Source: Deltaproteobacteria bacterium
GTDB lineage: Bacteria; Desulfobacterota; Binatia; UTPRO1
Length of the DNA stretch: 64,000 bases
NCBI GenBank assembly: GCA_020848745.1
Contig: JADLHM010000149.1
Coordinates: forward strand, 1-64,000
Direction: 5' to 3'
The position numbers and the translations under genes are program-made. The notes below the pieces were generated by a model, which saw nothing but the letters and a program-made list of their open reading frames with translations, did not search any database and was not told the origin of the DNA. Of this stretch, positions 6,946-15,201 are shown in pieces (position 1 is the stretch's first letter; each line of letters starts with the position of its first letter).

Positions 6946-9503
6946 AAACCCGCCTCCATCGGCCCGAGCCCGATCTGCTGCGCCACGATCTCGAGCACCT
7001 GGTACATCGTCCGGCCGAGCCGGACGGCTTGATAGAAGATCGAGCCGGCCACGAGGGCGGCGAGCACCAGCGCGACCGTCAGCAGCTCCGGCACGAACAG
7101 GTACGCGCCGATCGCCACGAGCCCACCGGCGCACCAGAGCGCCAGCTTCGCCGCGCGCGACGTCTTGATCGCGCAGCGCACGTTGAAGAGCCGCTTCGTC
7201 CCGCCGTGGTTCTCGACCGCGACCCGCAGCTGCGACTTGGTCGCGATGCCCCGGCGGATCTCGAGGTCCCAGTCGCTCCAGCCGAGATCGTGCGCGATGA
7301 GGTACTTGCGCGGCAGCAGGAACCGGATCACCCCCTCGAGGAGCTCCTCTTTCTCCTGGCCGCCCTCGCTCCAGTAGCGCAGGAAGAACTCGCGGCCGAG
7401 CCAGCGGATGCGCGGCGCCTGGCGCATCTCGGCGAAGCGGATGCGCTCGACGTCGGTCAGCCCCTTCACGCGCCAGCGGTAGCGCTCGTAGCTGCGCAGG
7501 AGGGGCCCGAGGTAGATCAGCATGGCGACGAGCAGCCGGCCGCGCCAATGGTCGAAGCGCGGGTCGATGCGGGCGTTGCGGGCGCTCGCGGCGGCGGACA
7601 CGAGCGTGATCGCGAGGGGCAGCGCGGCGAGCGTCAGGTACTTGCCGGCGGCGAGCGCCGCGATCAGCAGCACCGCGGCGACGGCGTTCCACTCCAACGT
7701 GAACGGCAGGAAGGCGAAGATCGACGACGGCGGCTCGTAGAGCGTCTGGAAGAGCCCGCGTCCGAACGTCCCCGAGTAGATCACCGGCCGGCGCGAGAAG
7801 AGCGAGGTCGTGAACTCGCCGTAGATCCGCCCGAGCCAACGCGACTGCCCGAGCATGTTGAAGCGATACGGATGCTTGAAATACAGCAGCGCCTCGGCCT
7901 TCCCGTAGCCGCGCTGTTGACTGAAGTAGTCCTTCACCGTGTTGCGGCGGAAATGCCAGACCATCGCCGAGGGGCTGAAGCCGATGACGTGCCCCTGGTT
8001 CTGGAGACGCCAGCAGAGATCGACGTCGTCGCCCGCGGCCGTGAAGATCGGCTGGAAGCCGCCGACCTGCTCGAGCGCCCGCTTCCGGAAGGCCATGTTG
8101 CAGCCCGGGATGTGCTCGGCGATCTCGTCATTCAACAGCACGTGGGTCGGTCCGCCCGGTGACGCCGCCACGTAGGCGGCTACCGCGCTGTCTTCCGACG
8201 GCGGGAAGTTCGGGCCTCCCACCGCGACGAACCCGGCCTGGAACTTGTAGACGAGATACGTCAGCCAGTCGGGATCGACGACGCAGTCGGAGTCGGTGTA
8301 GGCGACGATGTCGCCCGACGCCGCCTCCATGCCGACGTTGCGCGCGACCGAGAGCCCCTTGTTCGGCTGGTTGACGAGGGTGAAGAGGCTCGGACGGGCC
8401 TCGACGTACCGTTCGGCAATCGCCTGCGTCGCGTCGCGCGAGCCGTCGTTGACGATCACGACCTCGTAGTTCGGGTAGCGGATCCTCTCGAGCGACGCCA
8501 AGCAGGCGTCCATCGTGCGCTCCGCGTCGTAGGCGCAGATCACGACCGACACCTTGGGATACTGGCGAAGGGCCGGCGGCAGGGGCGCCGCGTACTGCGC
8601 CCGGATCGCGTGGAACGCGGGCTTGCGCTGCCGCTCGCGCGTCACCAAGCCGAACGACCAGTCCTCGATCTGGAAGCCGCCCGTGAACCAGTCGTCGGTC
8701 CACGAGAAGATGCAGGTGCCCGCGAGCCCCGACTCGAAAGCGGCGCGCACCTGCCACGCGAGGGTCGCGGCCTGCGCGTCCTCGCCGAGCCGCACCGAGT
8801 CGATGCCGTGCTCCGTCAACACGAGCGGCCGGTCGCCGGCGATGTTCTGCAGGCGTCCGAGATAGCGCCGGAACGCGTCTTCCTGGTGCAGGTAGACGTT
8901 GAAACAGACGAAGTCGAGGAACTCGAGGTCCAGATACTCCGTCGGCGGAAAGTTCGCGTAGCTCACGAGCGCGTGCGGCGCGAGCGCCTTGATGTCGTCG
9001 TACAGCGCGCGCAGGAACGCCTGCATCCGTTCGGGACCGTACCAGCGGACGATGTCGGGCGGGATCTCGTTGCCGATCATGTAGGCGAACACCGCCGGGT
9101 GCCCGGTTGACTCGCGCACGGCGCTCCGGATGGTCTCGCGGATCCCGGCAGCGACCGCCGGCTGGTCGAGGAAGCAGACGTGCTCCGCCCATGGAATGCC
9201 GACCATGACGCGGAGGTCGTGCGCCTCGGCGCGGTCGAGGAGCCAGCGCGGCGGGACCGTGAACGTCCGCAGGACGTTCACGCCGAGCTCGCCCATGAGC
9301 GCGAAGTCGCGCTCGACCATGTCGCGCTCGGGAAATTGCGTCCCGTGCGACCCGTCCTTGAAGGGCCCGTACGAGACGGCCTTCATGAAGAACTTGCGGC
9401 CGCCGGCGAAGAAGAACTTCCCCTGCACCTGTAGCGGTCCGGCGTCGCTCGCCGCCGCGAGCGCCACGGTACGAGCGGCGTGGCTCGCCTGCGCCGGTGT
9501 CAT
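6942..9503 (-). CDS. Glycoside hydrolase (TIM barrel)-GT2 glycosyltransferase fusion, membrane protein
   Basis: An 853-residue two-enzyme fusion. Residues about 25-305 form a clan GH-A TIM barrel (GH2/GH5-like) with both catalytic acids visible: acid/base Glu146 in MIGNEIPP and nucleophile Glu231 in LVLTEHG. Residues about 315-560 are a GT2 transferase with VNDGS (351-355), DSD (404-406) and GDDVDLCWRLQ (from 491). Membrane segments follow near 600-640 and 800-835. I chose ATG 9503; an upstream TTG at 9566 adds 21 residues of low-complexity sequence. First gene of the operon; the next gene overlaps by CTGA. Substrate unknown. If the barrel is cytosolic it would trim the growing glycan; if outside, topology must place the GT2 and GH on different sides. 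Confidence 0.88.
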   Translation of the reverse strand: MTPAQASHAARTVALAAASDAGPLQVQGKFFFAGGRKFFMKAVSYGPFKDGSHGTQFPERDMVERDFALMGELGVNVLRTFTVPPRWLLDRAEAHDLRVMVGIPWAEHVCFLDQPAVAAGIRETIRSAVRESTGHPAVFAYMIGNEIPPDIVRWYGPERMQAFLRALYDDIKALAPHALVSYANFPPTEYLDLEFLDFVCFNVYLHQEDAFRRYLGRLQNIAGDRPLVLTEHGIDSVRLGEDAQAATLAWQVRAAFESGLAGTCIFSWTDDWFTGGFQIEDWSFGLVTRERQRKPAFHAIRAQYAAPLPPALRQYPKVSVVICAYDAERTMDACLASLERIRYPNYEVVIVNDGSRDATQAIAERYVEARPSLFTLVNQPNKGLSVARNVGMEAASGDIVAYTDSDCVVDPDWLTYLVYKFQAGFVAVGGPNFPPSEDSAVAAYVAASPGGPTHVLLNDEIAEHIPGCNMAFRKRALEQVGGFQPIFTAAGDDVDLCWRLQNQGHVIGFSPSAMVWHFRRNTVKDYFSQQRGYGKAEALLYFKHPYRFNMLGQSRWLGRIYGEFTTSLFSRRPVIYSGTFGRGLFQTLYEPPSSIFAFLPFTLEWNAVAAVLLIAALAAGKYLTLAALPLAITLVSAAASARNARIDPRFDHWRGRLLVAMLIYLGPLLRSYERYRWRVKGLTDVERIRFAEMRQAPRIRWLGREFFLRYWSEGGQEKEELLEGVIRFLLPRKYLIAHDLGWSDWDLEIRRGIATKSQLRVAVENHGGTKRLFNVRCAIKTSRAAKLALWCAGGLVAIGAYLFVPELLTVALVLAALVAGSIFYQAVRLGRTMYQVLEIVAQQIGLGPMEAGF

Positions 9504-9672
9504 GCGGTCGGCGAGGCCATCGGAGACATTCCCTGCCCTCTTTTCACATGGGTCGGGGACGGACAAGCCGAGGCGCCGCTCGCCCTCGCGGCGTCAGCGC
9601 GGACCGACGCGCGCAGGGCCGCCCCTCCGTGCAGAGAGGTCCGGCCCCGCGCCGCAGGGTCGACGGCCTATC

Positions 9673-12060
9673 TTACGGCAGGCCCTTCGCGGTGCCCTTG
9701 ATCGTCACGCGCCCCGGACCGGGCAAGCCGGCGACGTTGTTGACGGCCGCCGCACCCGTCGGACCGACGCAGAACACCGCGCCGAGCGTCGGATGGGACG
9801 TGTCGTTCATCGGCGTATCCTCCATGCCGACGGCGACGAGCGTATCCGTGCCGTCCAAGGCATTCGCTTGGAAGGTGCCGCCGCCGGTGAGGAAGCATTG
9901 GCGACTCGCGACCTGGCAGCTGCCGGACCCGCCGCCGCAGTCGGCATCGGCGAGGCAGCCCCGCTGCGCGTGCCCTGACGCCACGCTGCAGTTCTGATCC
10001 GTCGGCCCGACCGAACACTCGCCCTCGCCGTCCCCGTCGCCGTCGAGGCAGTCGAGGGTCGCCGTGTTGGTGTTGTCGAGGCACGACGCCGGCTTGGTCG
10101 GCTCGCCCGGTCGCGCGCAGCTGCCGCCCGGGCAGGCCGCGTTGTTGCTGCACGGCGCGCCGTTGTTGGCTCCCGAGAGGCAGCGTTTGCCGCCGCACTG
10201 GGTGGCGCCGACCGCGACGCAATCGGCATTGGTGCTGCACGGCGACGCCGCCGCGTTGTTGCACGTGTCGCAGAGGCACTTGTTGCCCGGCGCGTTGGTG
10301 CAATTCGGACTGTCCGCCGTGAGCGTCTTGATGACCGGATCGGTCTTGCTCGAGAGGTCGATCGGCAGGGTCGCGATCACGCCGCCCGGGGCCGGCGGGC
10401 AGTCGAGGCTGGTCGTCCCGAAGTCGGCGCGGCTCGGGATGGTGCCCCCACCGTCACACCCGAGCCCCATGCGCTGTCCGCCGTCGCAGGTCCCACCGGC
10501 GACCCCGTCGTTGTTTGCGGCGTCACCGATGCAACGCGGACACGGGTTGTCGATCGCGATGCCGTTGAACACCCGCGAGCGGAGGTTCACGACCGTATTC
10601 GCCTCGCCGCTCTCGATGTTCGCGGTGCCGGAGACCGGGCCGAAGAACTGATTCAGCACGCAGGTCGTGACGCCGCCCGCGGCGAGCGGCAACGGCGAGC
10701 CGAAGTAGTACTCGCAGGTGCCGCCGCCCGCCGTGCACGGCGCGTTGCTCGTACACTTGATCGACTGGTCGTTGCTGCAGCGCCGGTCGTTCAGCTGCCC
10801 CGTGAGCGCGTTCGCGATCGGTCCGGAGATCGGACACGTGCCGCACGGTCGCTTGGTCGCGGCGCAATTGACGGCCACCGTGACGTCCCCGTTGCTGATC
10901 ACGGGCGCGCGGTGCGAGATGCCGGTCCACCCGGTGTCGAGGATGCTCGCGGGGTCCGCCGCGTCGCCGCTGAACGTGATCTTGGTCGGGCACGCGCAGG
11001 TGCACGACATGCTGCAGACCTCGAGCCCGTTGCCGGAGCCCGCGCAGGTGCTCGAGCCCGGCGGGTCGCACTGCTCGTTGCCATTCACCTGACCGTCACC
11101 GCAGCTCGGCGTGCTCGTCGCGATCGGCGTCGGCGTCGCGGTGCGCGTCGGCGTCGGCGTCGCAGTCGACGTGCGCGTCGCGGTGACGGTCGGCGTCGCC
11201 GTGCGGGTCGGAGTCAGGACCGGCGTCGCGGTCACGGTCGCGGTCGCGGTCGGAACCGCGGTGAGCGTCGCGGTGGGCGTGGGCGCCTGAGTCTGCGTCG
11301 CGGTCGGCGCGACCACCGTCACGGTCGGCTGTACGGCGGTGGCGGTGACGGTCGGCGCGACGACGGTGGCCGTGGCCGTGGGAGCGACGACCGTCGACGT
11401 CGCGGTCGGCTCGGGGGTCGCGGTCGCGGCGACCTCCGTCGGTGTCGCCGTCGCGACGGGCGTCTCCGTCAACGTCGGCAGGGGCGTCTCGGTCGCGACG
11501 GGCTCGGGGGTCACGGTGACGGTCGCCGGCACCTCCGTCAGCGTCGGCAGCGGCGTCTCGGTCGCGACGGGCTCGGGGGTCGCCGTCAGCGTCGGTACGG
11601 GCGTGGCGGTCTCGGTCGCCGTCGGAACCGGAGTCGCGGTCGGCGTCGCCGTCGGATCCGGCGCGACGCAGCTGTCGCAGCACGACTCGACCACGGTGCC
11701 GCCGCGGCTCGTACAGAGCGACGCCGACGCGAGCGGCCGACAGCGGCTCGTCACGTCCGAGCCGGGAAGCTTGCATGCGACGGTCCCGTCGCGCTTGCCG
11801 CAGACGGAGCGGATCGCGCAGCCTTCGATCTTGGAGCGACACTTCTTCGGCAGCGCCCCCTCGCGCGCGAGGCGATTGACCACCCGGCTCACGCATGCCG
11901 TGTAGCGGCTGTGATTCTTGGCCTCGACACACGGGCATTCGGCGTCGATGGTCGCCTGCACGACGCAGCGCGCCGCCTCGCAATCGACCGGCGCGGCCTC
12001 GGCGCGCACGACAGGTAAGGCCAGGAGCATGGTGGCGAGAACGGCGGTGACGAGCTTCAT
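9673..12060 (-). CDS. Secreted Cys-rich protein with long Thr/Pro linker
   Basis: A 795-residue exported protein. Residues 1-22 are a signal peptide (VTAVLATMLLALPVV, cut near AEA). Residues 25-132 are a Cys-rich N-terminal domain; 134-319 are an almost pure Thr/Pro/Ala/Val/Glu linker; from 320 there is CGDGQVNGNEQCDPPG, the DUF4215-type Cys-rich motif, then a C-terminal region with dozens of paired cysteines (for example CSNNAACPGGSC). ATG is preceded by a good AGGGAG ribosome site. It stands alone between the glycan operon and two tRNAs. Probably an extracellular or surface protein stabilised by disulphides; the linker would hold the two globular parts apart. No enzymatic motif seen. Confidence 0.85.
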   Translation of the reverse strand: MKLVTAVLATMLLALPVVRAEAAPVDCEAARCVVQATIDAECPCVEAKNHSRYTACVSRVVNRLAREGALPKKCRSKIEGCAIRSVCGKRDGTVACKLPGSDVTSRCRPLASASLCTSRGGTVVESCCDSCVAPDPTATPTATPVPTATETATPVPTLTATPEPVATETPLPTLTEVPATVTVTPEPVATETPLPTLTETPVATATPTEVAATATPEPTATSTVVAPTATATVVAPTVTATAVQPTVTVVAPTATQTQAPTPTATLTAVPTATATVTATPVLTPTRTATPTVTATRTSTATPTPTRTATPTPIATSTPSCGDGQVNGNEQCDPPGSSTCAGSGNGLEVCSMSCTCACPTKITFSGDAADPASILDTGWTGISHRAPVISNGDVTVAVNCAATKRPCGTCPISGPIANALTGQLNDRRCSNDQSIKCTSNAPCTAGGGTCEYYFGSPLPLAAGGVTTCVLNQFFGPVSGTANIESGEANTVVNLRSRVFNGIAIDNPCPRCIGDAANNDGVAGGTCDGGQRMGLGCDGGGTIPSRADFGTTSLDCPPAPGGVIATLPIDLSSKTDPVIKTLTADSPNCTNAPGNKCLCDTCNNAAASPCSTNADCVAVGATQCGGKRCLSGANNGAPCSNNAACPGGSCARPGEPTKPASCLDNTNTATLDCLDGDGDGEGECSVGPTDQNCSVASGHAQRGCLADADCGGGSGSCQVASRQCFLTGGGTFQANALDGTDTLVAVGMEDTPMNDTSHPTLGAVFCVGPTGAAAVNNVAGLPGPGRVTIKGTAKGLP
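11104..11661 (-). repeat. Thr/Pro-rich low-complexity repeat tract
   Basis: Encodes residues 134-319 of the Cys-rich secreted protein. It contains a 69-bp (23-residue) direct repeat: TPEPVATETPLPTLTE occurs twice (starts near 11553 and 11484 on the plus-strand text), plus shorter TATPT, TVVAPT and PTVT units. It is in frame throughout and is a protein linker, not a CRISPR array or non-coding satellite. Confidence 0.85.
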
Positions 12061-12385
12061 GACGACTCCCTGGTTGTGCGACCCGTGTGGTTGCGGGCCT
12101 CGATTTCGGCGCGATCGCGCGCTCGGGTCATTGGCCTGGCTCGATGAACGGATTGCGGCGGCACCCGCGCAGACCTGTCATCTGCCAGACGAAGGGCCTG
12201 CGGCGCAACTATTTTCGCCCGCGATGACGGCCGTGTGGACGCGGCGGACGCCCTCGCCCTCCGTATGGCGGATGCATTGCCCGGCGCGTCGAACCTCGGC
12301 GCCACGGGTCGCTCGAGACGCGCGGTGCTCCGAGCAGCGGCCACGTCCCCGCGGCGCGCGCTGCGGCTCACCGCTCCCCAACTGA
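12061..12385. other. Intergenic region, no gene seen
   Basis: 325 bp between the secreted Cys-rich gene and tRNA-Leu. Reading frames here are arginine-rich shadows that run into the tRNA. It should hold the promoter of the Cys-rich gene and the 3' end of the tRNA transcript, but I find no hairpin followed by a T-run and no convincing -35/-10 pair. Confidence 0.6.
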
Positions 12386-12459
12386 TGCTGGTGGAGGGAT
12401 TCGAACCCCCACTGGGCTGATTTTAAGTCAGCTGCCTCTGCCGCTTGGGCTACACCAGC
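12386..12459 (-). tRNA. tRNA-Leu (anticodon UAA), short variable region
   Basis: A 74-nt cloverleaf: acceptor GCTGGTG/CACCAGC, anticodon stem GCTGA/TCAGC with loop CTTAAAA (anticodon TAA), T-arm GGGGG-TTCGAAT-CCCTC, discriminator A73, no encoded CCA. The D-arm (GGCAGAGGC) is of the leucine type, but the variable region is only 5 nt (CCAGT) instead of the long arm expected for leucine tRNAs. It reads UUA, a very rare codon in such GC-rich DNA. Confidence 0.85.
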
Positions 12460-12486
12460 GAAGGACGAAACACGGAAGGAAACGAG

Positions 12487-12559
12487 AGGCGGCGAGCGGA
12501 TTCGAACCGCTGCATCGAGGTTTTGCAGACCTCTCCCTTAGCCACTTGGGTACGCCGCC
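12487..12559 (-). tRNA. tRNA-Cys (anticodon GCA)
   Basis: A 73-nt cloverleaf: acceptor GGCGGCG/CGCCGCC, anticodon stem GAGGT/ACCTC with loop CTGCAAA (anticodon GCA), T-loop TTCGAAT, and U73, the discriminator expected for cysteine. No encoded CCA. It lies 27 nt upstream of tRNA-Leu and is probably transcribed with it. Confidence 0.95.
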
Positions 12560-12572
12560 CTAGGGAGGCGAC

Positions 12573-12602
12573 GTCGTACCATGCGGTCGTCCCGACCGGC
12601 AA
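12573..12602 (-). promoter_or_regulatory. Probable promoter of the tRNA-Cys/tRNA-Leu pair
   Basis: On the minus strand TTGCCG (12602-12597), an 18-nt spacer and TACGAC (12578-12573) lie 13 nt before the tRNA-Cys 5' end. Its form matches the TTGNC / TANNNN promoters seen elsewhere in the window. Confidence 0.4.
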
Positions 12603-12628
12603 GGCGCCTCCGCCCGCCCGATCCGCGA

Positions 12629-12657
12629 TTGCCTGGACGCCGCATCGGGCTTAGATG
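12629..12657 (+). promoter_or_regulatory. Probable leaderless promoter of the DUF4124 gene
   Basis: TTGCCT, 17-nt spacer, TAGATG, then 7 nt to the GTG at 12665. The spacing would put the transcript start at or next to the start codon, and no Shine-Dalgarno is present. Confidence 0.4.
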
Positions 12658-12664
12658 TCGAGAC

Positions 12665-13453
12665 GTGCCGACGATCACGCGTCTCGCAACGGCTTGGCTC
12701 CTGGTTCTCCTGATCGGCCCTCCGGCTCGCGGCGAGGTCTACCGCTGGGTCGACGAACACGGAGTGACGCATCTCGACGACACGCTCGGGAACGTCCCCG
12801 AGACGGCGCGGGGCGACGCGAAGGTCTTCCAGTCGCGAGCCGCTCCCGCCCCGGCGAGCCCTTCGGGACCCGCGCAAGCCGCCTTCGCGAACGGGATCGC
12901 GCGCGACCTCGGGCTCGTCGCGAGCGACACCCAGGACGCGGTCTCCACGCTCGGGCTCGTCGGCATCTATCCGAGCGCGGGATGGCATCCGGCCGGGCCG
13001 CTGACGCCGACGATCGTCGAGGAAGTCGCGCGCGCGGCGCGCGCGGCGGCGCGGGCGCGGCGACTGCCGCAGGCGGAGGCGAGCGTCGAGGCCTCGGTGC
13101 TGCGCATCGCTGCGGGGCTCGGCGTCGCGGGGCCGCCGCCGAGCGCGGCGCCCGAGCCCGCGGTCGCCGAGCCTCCGACGATCGTCGTCGCCCCCAACAT
13201 CGTGGTCGAGCCTCCGCCCCAGCAGACGGTCGTCGTCCACACCGTCGAGCGCGAGCGCACGCCGGTGCTGACGCATTGGGGCTGGGATCCTGGGTTCGGT
13301 GGCGGCATCCCGTTCGCGCCGATTCCGAGCGGTCCACAGGGGCCGATTCCGGATCGGATCACGCCGCTCTCGAACCCCGCCGGGCACCTGCGCGGGCCGG
13401 CCGTGCCTCCGCGTCCCGGTCCGCAGCCGTTCCGCCGCCCGCTCACGTTCTGA
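12665..13453 (+). CDS. Exported DUF4124-domain protein
   Basis: A 262-residue protein. GTG at 12665 is chosen because a signal peptide follows at once (TAWLLVLLIGPPARG, cut near residue 20) and because a leaderless promoter sits 7 nt upstream. Residues about 22-45 match DUF4124 (VYRWVDEHGVTHLDDT), a small domain common at the N-terminus of periplasmic proteins. The rest is Ala/Pro-rich with a proline-rich C-terminus and no recognisable enzyme domain. Probably periplasmic; function unknown. It is not linked to the next gene, which starts 91 nt downstream with its own ribosome site. Confidence 0.75.
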   Translation: MPTITRLATAWLLVLLIGPPARGEVYRWVDEHGVTHLDDTLGNVPETARGDAKVFQSRAAPAPASPSGPAQAAFANGIARDLGLVASDTQDAVSTLGLVGIYPSAGWHPAGPLTPTIVEEVARAARAAARARRLPQAEASVEASVLRIAAGLGVAGPPPSAAPEPAVAEPPTIVVAPNIVVEPPPQQTVVVHTVERERTPVLTHWGWDPGFGGGIPFAPIPSGPQGPIPDRITPLSNPAGHLRGPAVPPRPGPQPFRRPLTF

Positions 13454-13544
13454 ACGACGCACCGCCCGTCGCTGGCGCCGCGCCGCGCGTCTGGCTATCA
13501 CGCCGAAGGCGCCCGCCCGTGCGGGTCTCGCCCTGGAGGATGCC

Positions 13545-14558
13545 ATGAAGCTCGATACGGTCTTCGCCCCGACCTCGCTGGCCGACGTTCCCGCGCTCGC
13601 GCGCGCCGCCGACGAGATCGGCTTCGCCGGCCTCTGGACCGCCGAGACGAGCCACGATCCGTACCTGCCGTTGGCGCTCGCGGCGGAACACAGCGAACGC
13701 ATCGAGCTCGGGACGTCGATCGCGGTCGCGTTTCCGCGCAGCCCGCTCGTCCACGCGCAGATCGCCTGGGACCTCGCGGCGCAGTCGAGGGGCCGGTTCG
13801 TCCTCGGTCTCGGCACGCAGGTCAAGGGCCACAACGAACGGCGCTTCGGAATCACCTGGGATGCGCCCGGCCCGCGCCTGCGCGAGATGATTCTCTGCAT
13901 CCGGGCCATCTGGGACTGCTGGCAGAACGGCACGAAGCCGCGTTTCGAGGGCAAGCACTACCGCTTCACGCTGATGACGCCCTTCTTCAGCCCCGGCCCC
14001 ATCACGCACCCCCGCGTCCCGATCTGGATCGCGGGCGTGAACACCTACATGCTCGAGCTCGCGGGCGAGCTGTGCGAGGGGCTCCACGTCCATCCGTTCC
14101 ACTCGATCCGCTATCTGCGCGAGTCGCTCCTGCCCGAGGTCGAGCGCGGCCTCGCCAGGGGCGGACGGAAGCGGAGCGACATCGCTCTGGCGACCAGCGC
14201 CTTCGTGATCGCGGGCGACACCGACGAGGAGATCGCGCGCGCGAAGGACGCCGTCCGGATGCAGCTGGCGTTCTACGCGTCGACGCGCGCATACGCACGC
14301 GTGCTGGAAACGCACGGCTGGAGCGCTACGTCCGCGCGACTCAACGAGAAGGCGGCCAAAGGCGACTGGGGCGGCATGGCGAGCGAGATCACCGACGAGA
14401 TGCTCGACGTCTACGCCGTGACGGCGCGGTGGGACGAGGTCGCGGGCAGGGTCCGGGCGCGCTACGAGGGCATCCTCGACCGCGTCGCGCTCTATCTGCC
14501 GTTCCGTCCCGGCGACGACACCGAGCGCTGGCGCCGGATCGTACGCGCGTTCGCGTGA
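13545..14558 (+). CDS. F420-dependent LLM-class oxidoreductase (MSMEG_2256-like)
   Basis: A 337-residue luciferase-like flavin/deazaflavin oxidoreductase. GGAGGA at 13535-13540 sits 4 nt before the ATG. The N-terminus (DTVFAPTSLADVPALARAAD, then GLWTAETSHDPYLPLALAAE) and RGRFVLGLGTQVKGHNERRF match the LLM subfamily assigned to coenzyme F420. It would act in the cytosol on an unknown carbon substrate. If the cofactor is F420, the organism needs F420 synthesis genes, none of which are in this window. The stop overlaps the next start as GTGA. Confidence 0.85.
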   Translation: MKLDTVFAPTSLADVPALARAADEIGFAGLWTAETSHDPYLPLALAAEHSERIELGTSIAVAFPRSPLVHAQIAWDLAAQSRGRFVLGLGTQVKGHNERRFGITWDAPGPRLREMILCIRAIWDCWQNGTKPRFEGKHYRFTLMTPFFSPGPITHPRVPIWIAGVNTYMLELAGELCEGLHVHPFHSIRYLRESLLPEVERGLARGGRKRSDIALATSAFVIAGDTDEEIARAKDAVRMQLAFYASTRAYARVLETHGWSATSARLNEKAAKGDWGGMASEITDEMLDVYAVTARWDEVAGRVRARYEGILDRVALYLPFRPGDDTERWRRIVRAFA

Positions 14559-14830
14559 AGCGTCCGCGCCTCGGCGGGGTCACGCGCATCGTCTTCGCGC
14601 TCGAGGGCGGCCGCCGCATCGTGAAGGTCCAGGGCGCCGGCCTGGCGGAGGCCGAGCGCCGCCATCTGCGTCAGCTGGTCCGCCCGCTCGCGATCCGGAC
14701 CGGGGTCGTGACGATCAAGCGGGACTGGCTCGGCCGGCGGCGCGTCGCCTTCAGCCGCGACATTCCGGACCCGATGCAGCAGGTCGTCCGCAATCTCGTG
14801 GGCAACTTGTCCCGCCTGCGCTCGCTCTGA
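14555..14830 (+). CDS. Small conserved-looking hypothetical protein
   Basis: A 91-residue protein, GTG start overlapping the oxidoreductase stop as GTGA, so it is translationally coupled to it. Basic and apparently soluble, with a regular strand-helix pattern (VTRIVFALEGGRRIVKVQ, TGVVTIKRDWLGRRRVAFS). I do not recognise the family. The coupling is the main evidence that it is real. Confidence 0.55.
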   Translation: MKRPRLGGVTRIVFALEGGRRIVKVQGAGLAEAERRHLRQLVRPLAIRTGVVTIKRDWLGRRRVAFSRDIPDPMQQVVRNLVGNLSRLRSL

Positions 14831-15201
14831 CACACGGGCTGTGCCGCCCGCGCGCCGCCGCGTACCACACGCGCGGGAAAACCCAGGAACGGCGCATGCA
14901 CCGGCGGTGGCATGGACTTCGCACTCGCAAAAGCACGTCCGCGGCGAGCGGAACGACTCATGCCGATGCCGACTGCCCACGCTTCCGTCTCCTCCTCCTC
15001 CCCCGCTCACGACCTTCCGCTCGCCGCGGCCGCCGCATTGCTCTCTCTCGTCGCGTACCTCGAGCCCGCCGCCCGCGTCCCAGCGGGTGCGCTCACCCTT
15101 TCCACCCTCCTCCTGCTGTGGCTCGGCGCCGTGCGCCGCCGTAGCGCGTCGATCCGCCCCCCCAGGATCTGACGCGGCGGCGGTGACCGGCGCCGAGCGT
15201 T
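14831..15201. other. Intergenic region with one doubtful small ORF
   Basis: 371 bp between the 91-residue gene and the convergent uracil-DNA glycosylase. Besides the small possible membrane protein listed at 14960 I see no RNA gene, repeat or clear terminator. Confidence 0.5.
14960..15172 (+). CDS. Possible small membrane protein
   Basis: A 70-codon frame with two hydrophobic stretches (LPLAAAAALLSLVAYLEPAA and GALTLSTLLLLWLGAV) and a basic tail. There is no strong ribosome site and GC-rich DNA often gives such frames by chance, so this is only a candidate. Confidence 0.28.
   Translation: MPMPTAHASVSSSSPAHDLPLAAAAALLSLVAYLEPAARVPAGALTLSTLLLLWLGAVRRRSASIRPPRI

Noticed and set aside
6945-7839. 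N-terminal extension of the ABC exporter to residue 903
   Set aside because: It overlaps the GH-GT2 gene for about 890 bp in another frame and has no similarity to exporter domains.
11104-11661. Regular short repeats resembling a CRISPR array
   Set aside because: Units are irregular, in frame and encode Thr/Pro; no spacers of constant length and no cas genes.
12057-12371. 104-codon minus-strand frame upstream of the Cys-rich gene
   Set aside because: Arg/Ala/Ser-rich with no ribosome site or pattern; probably chance.
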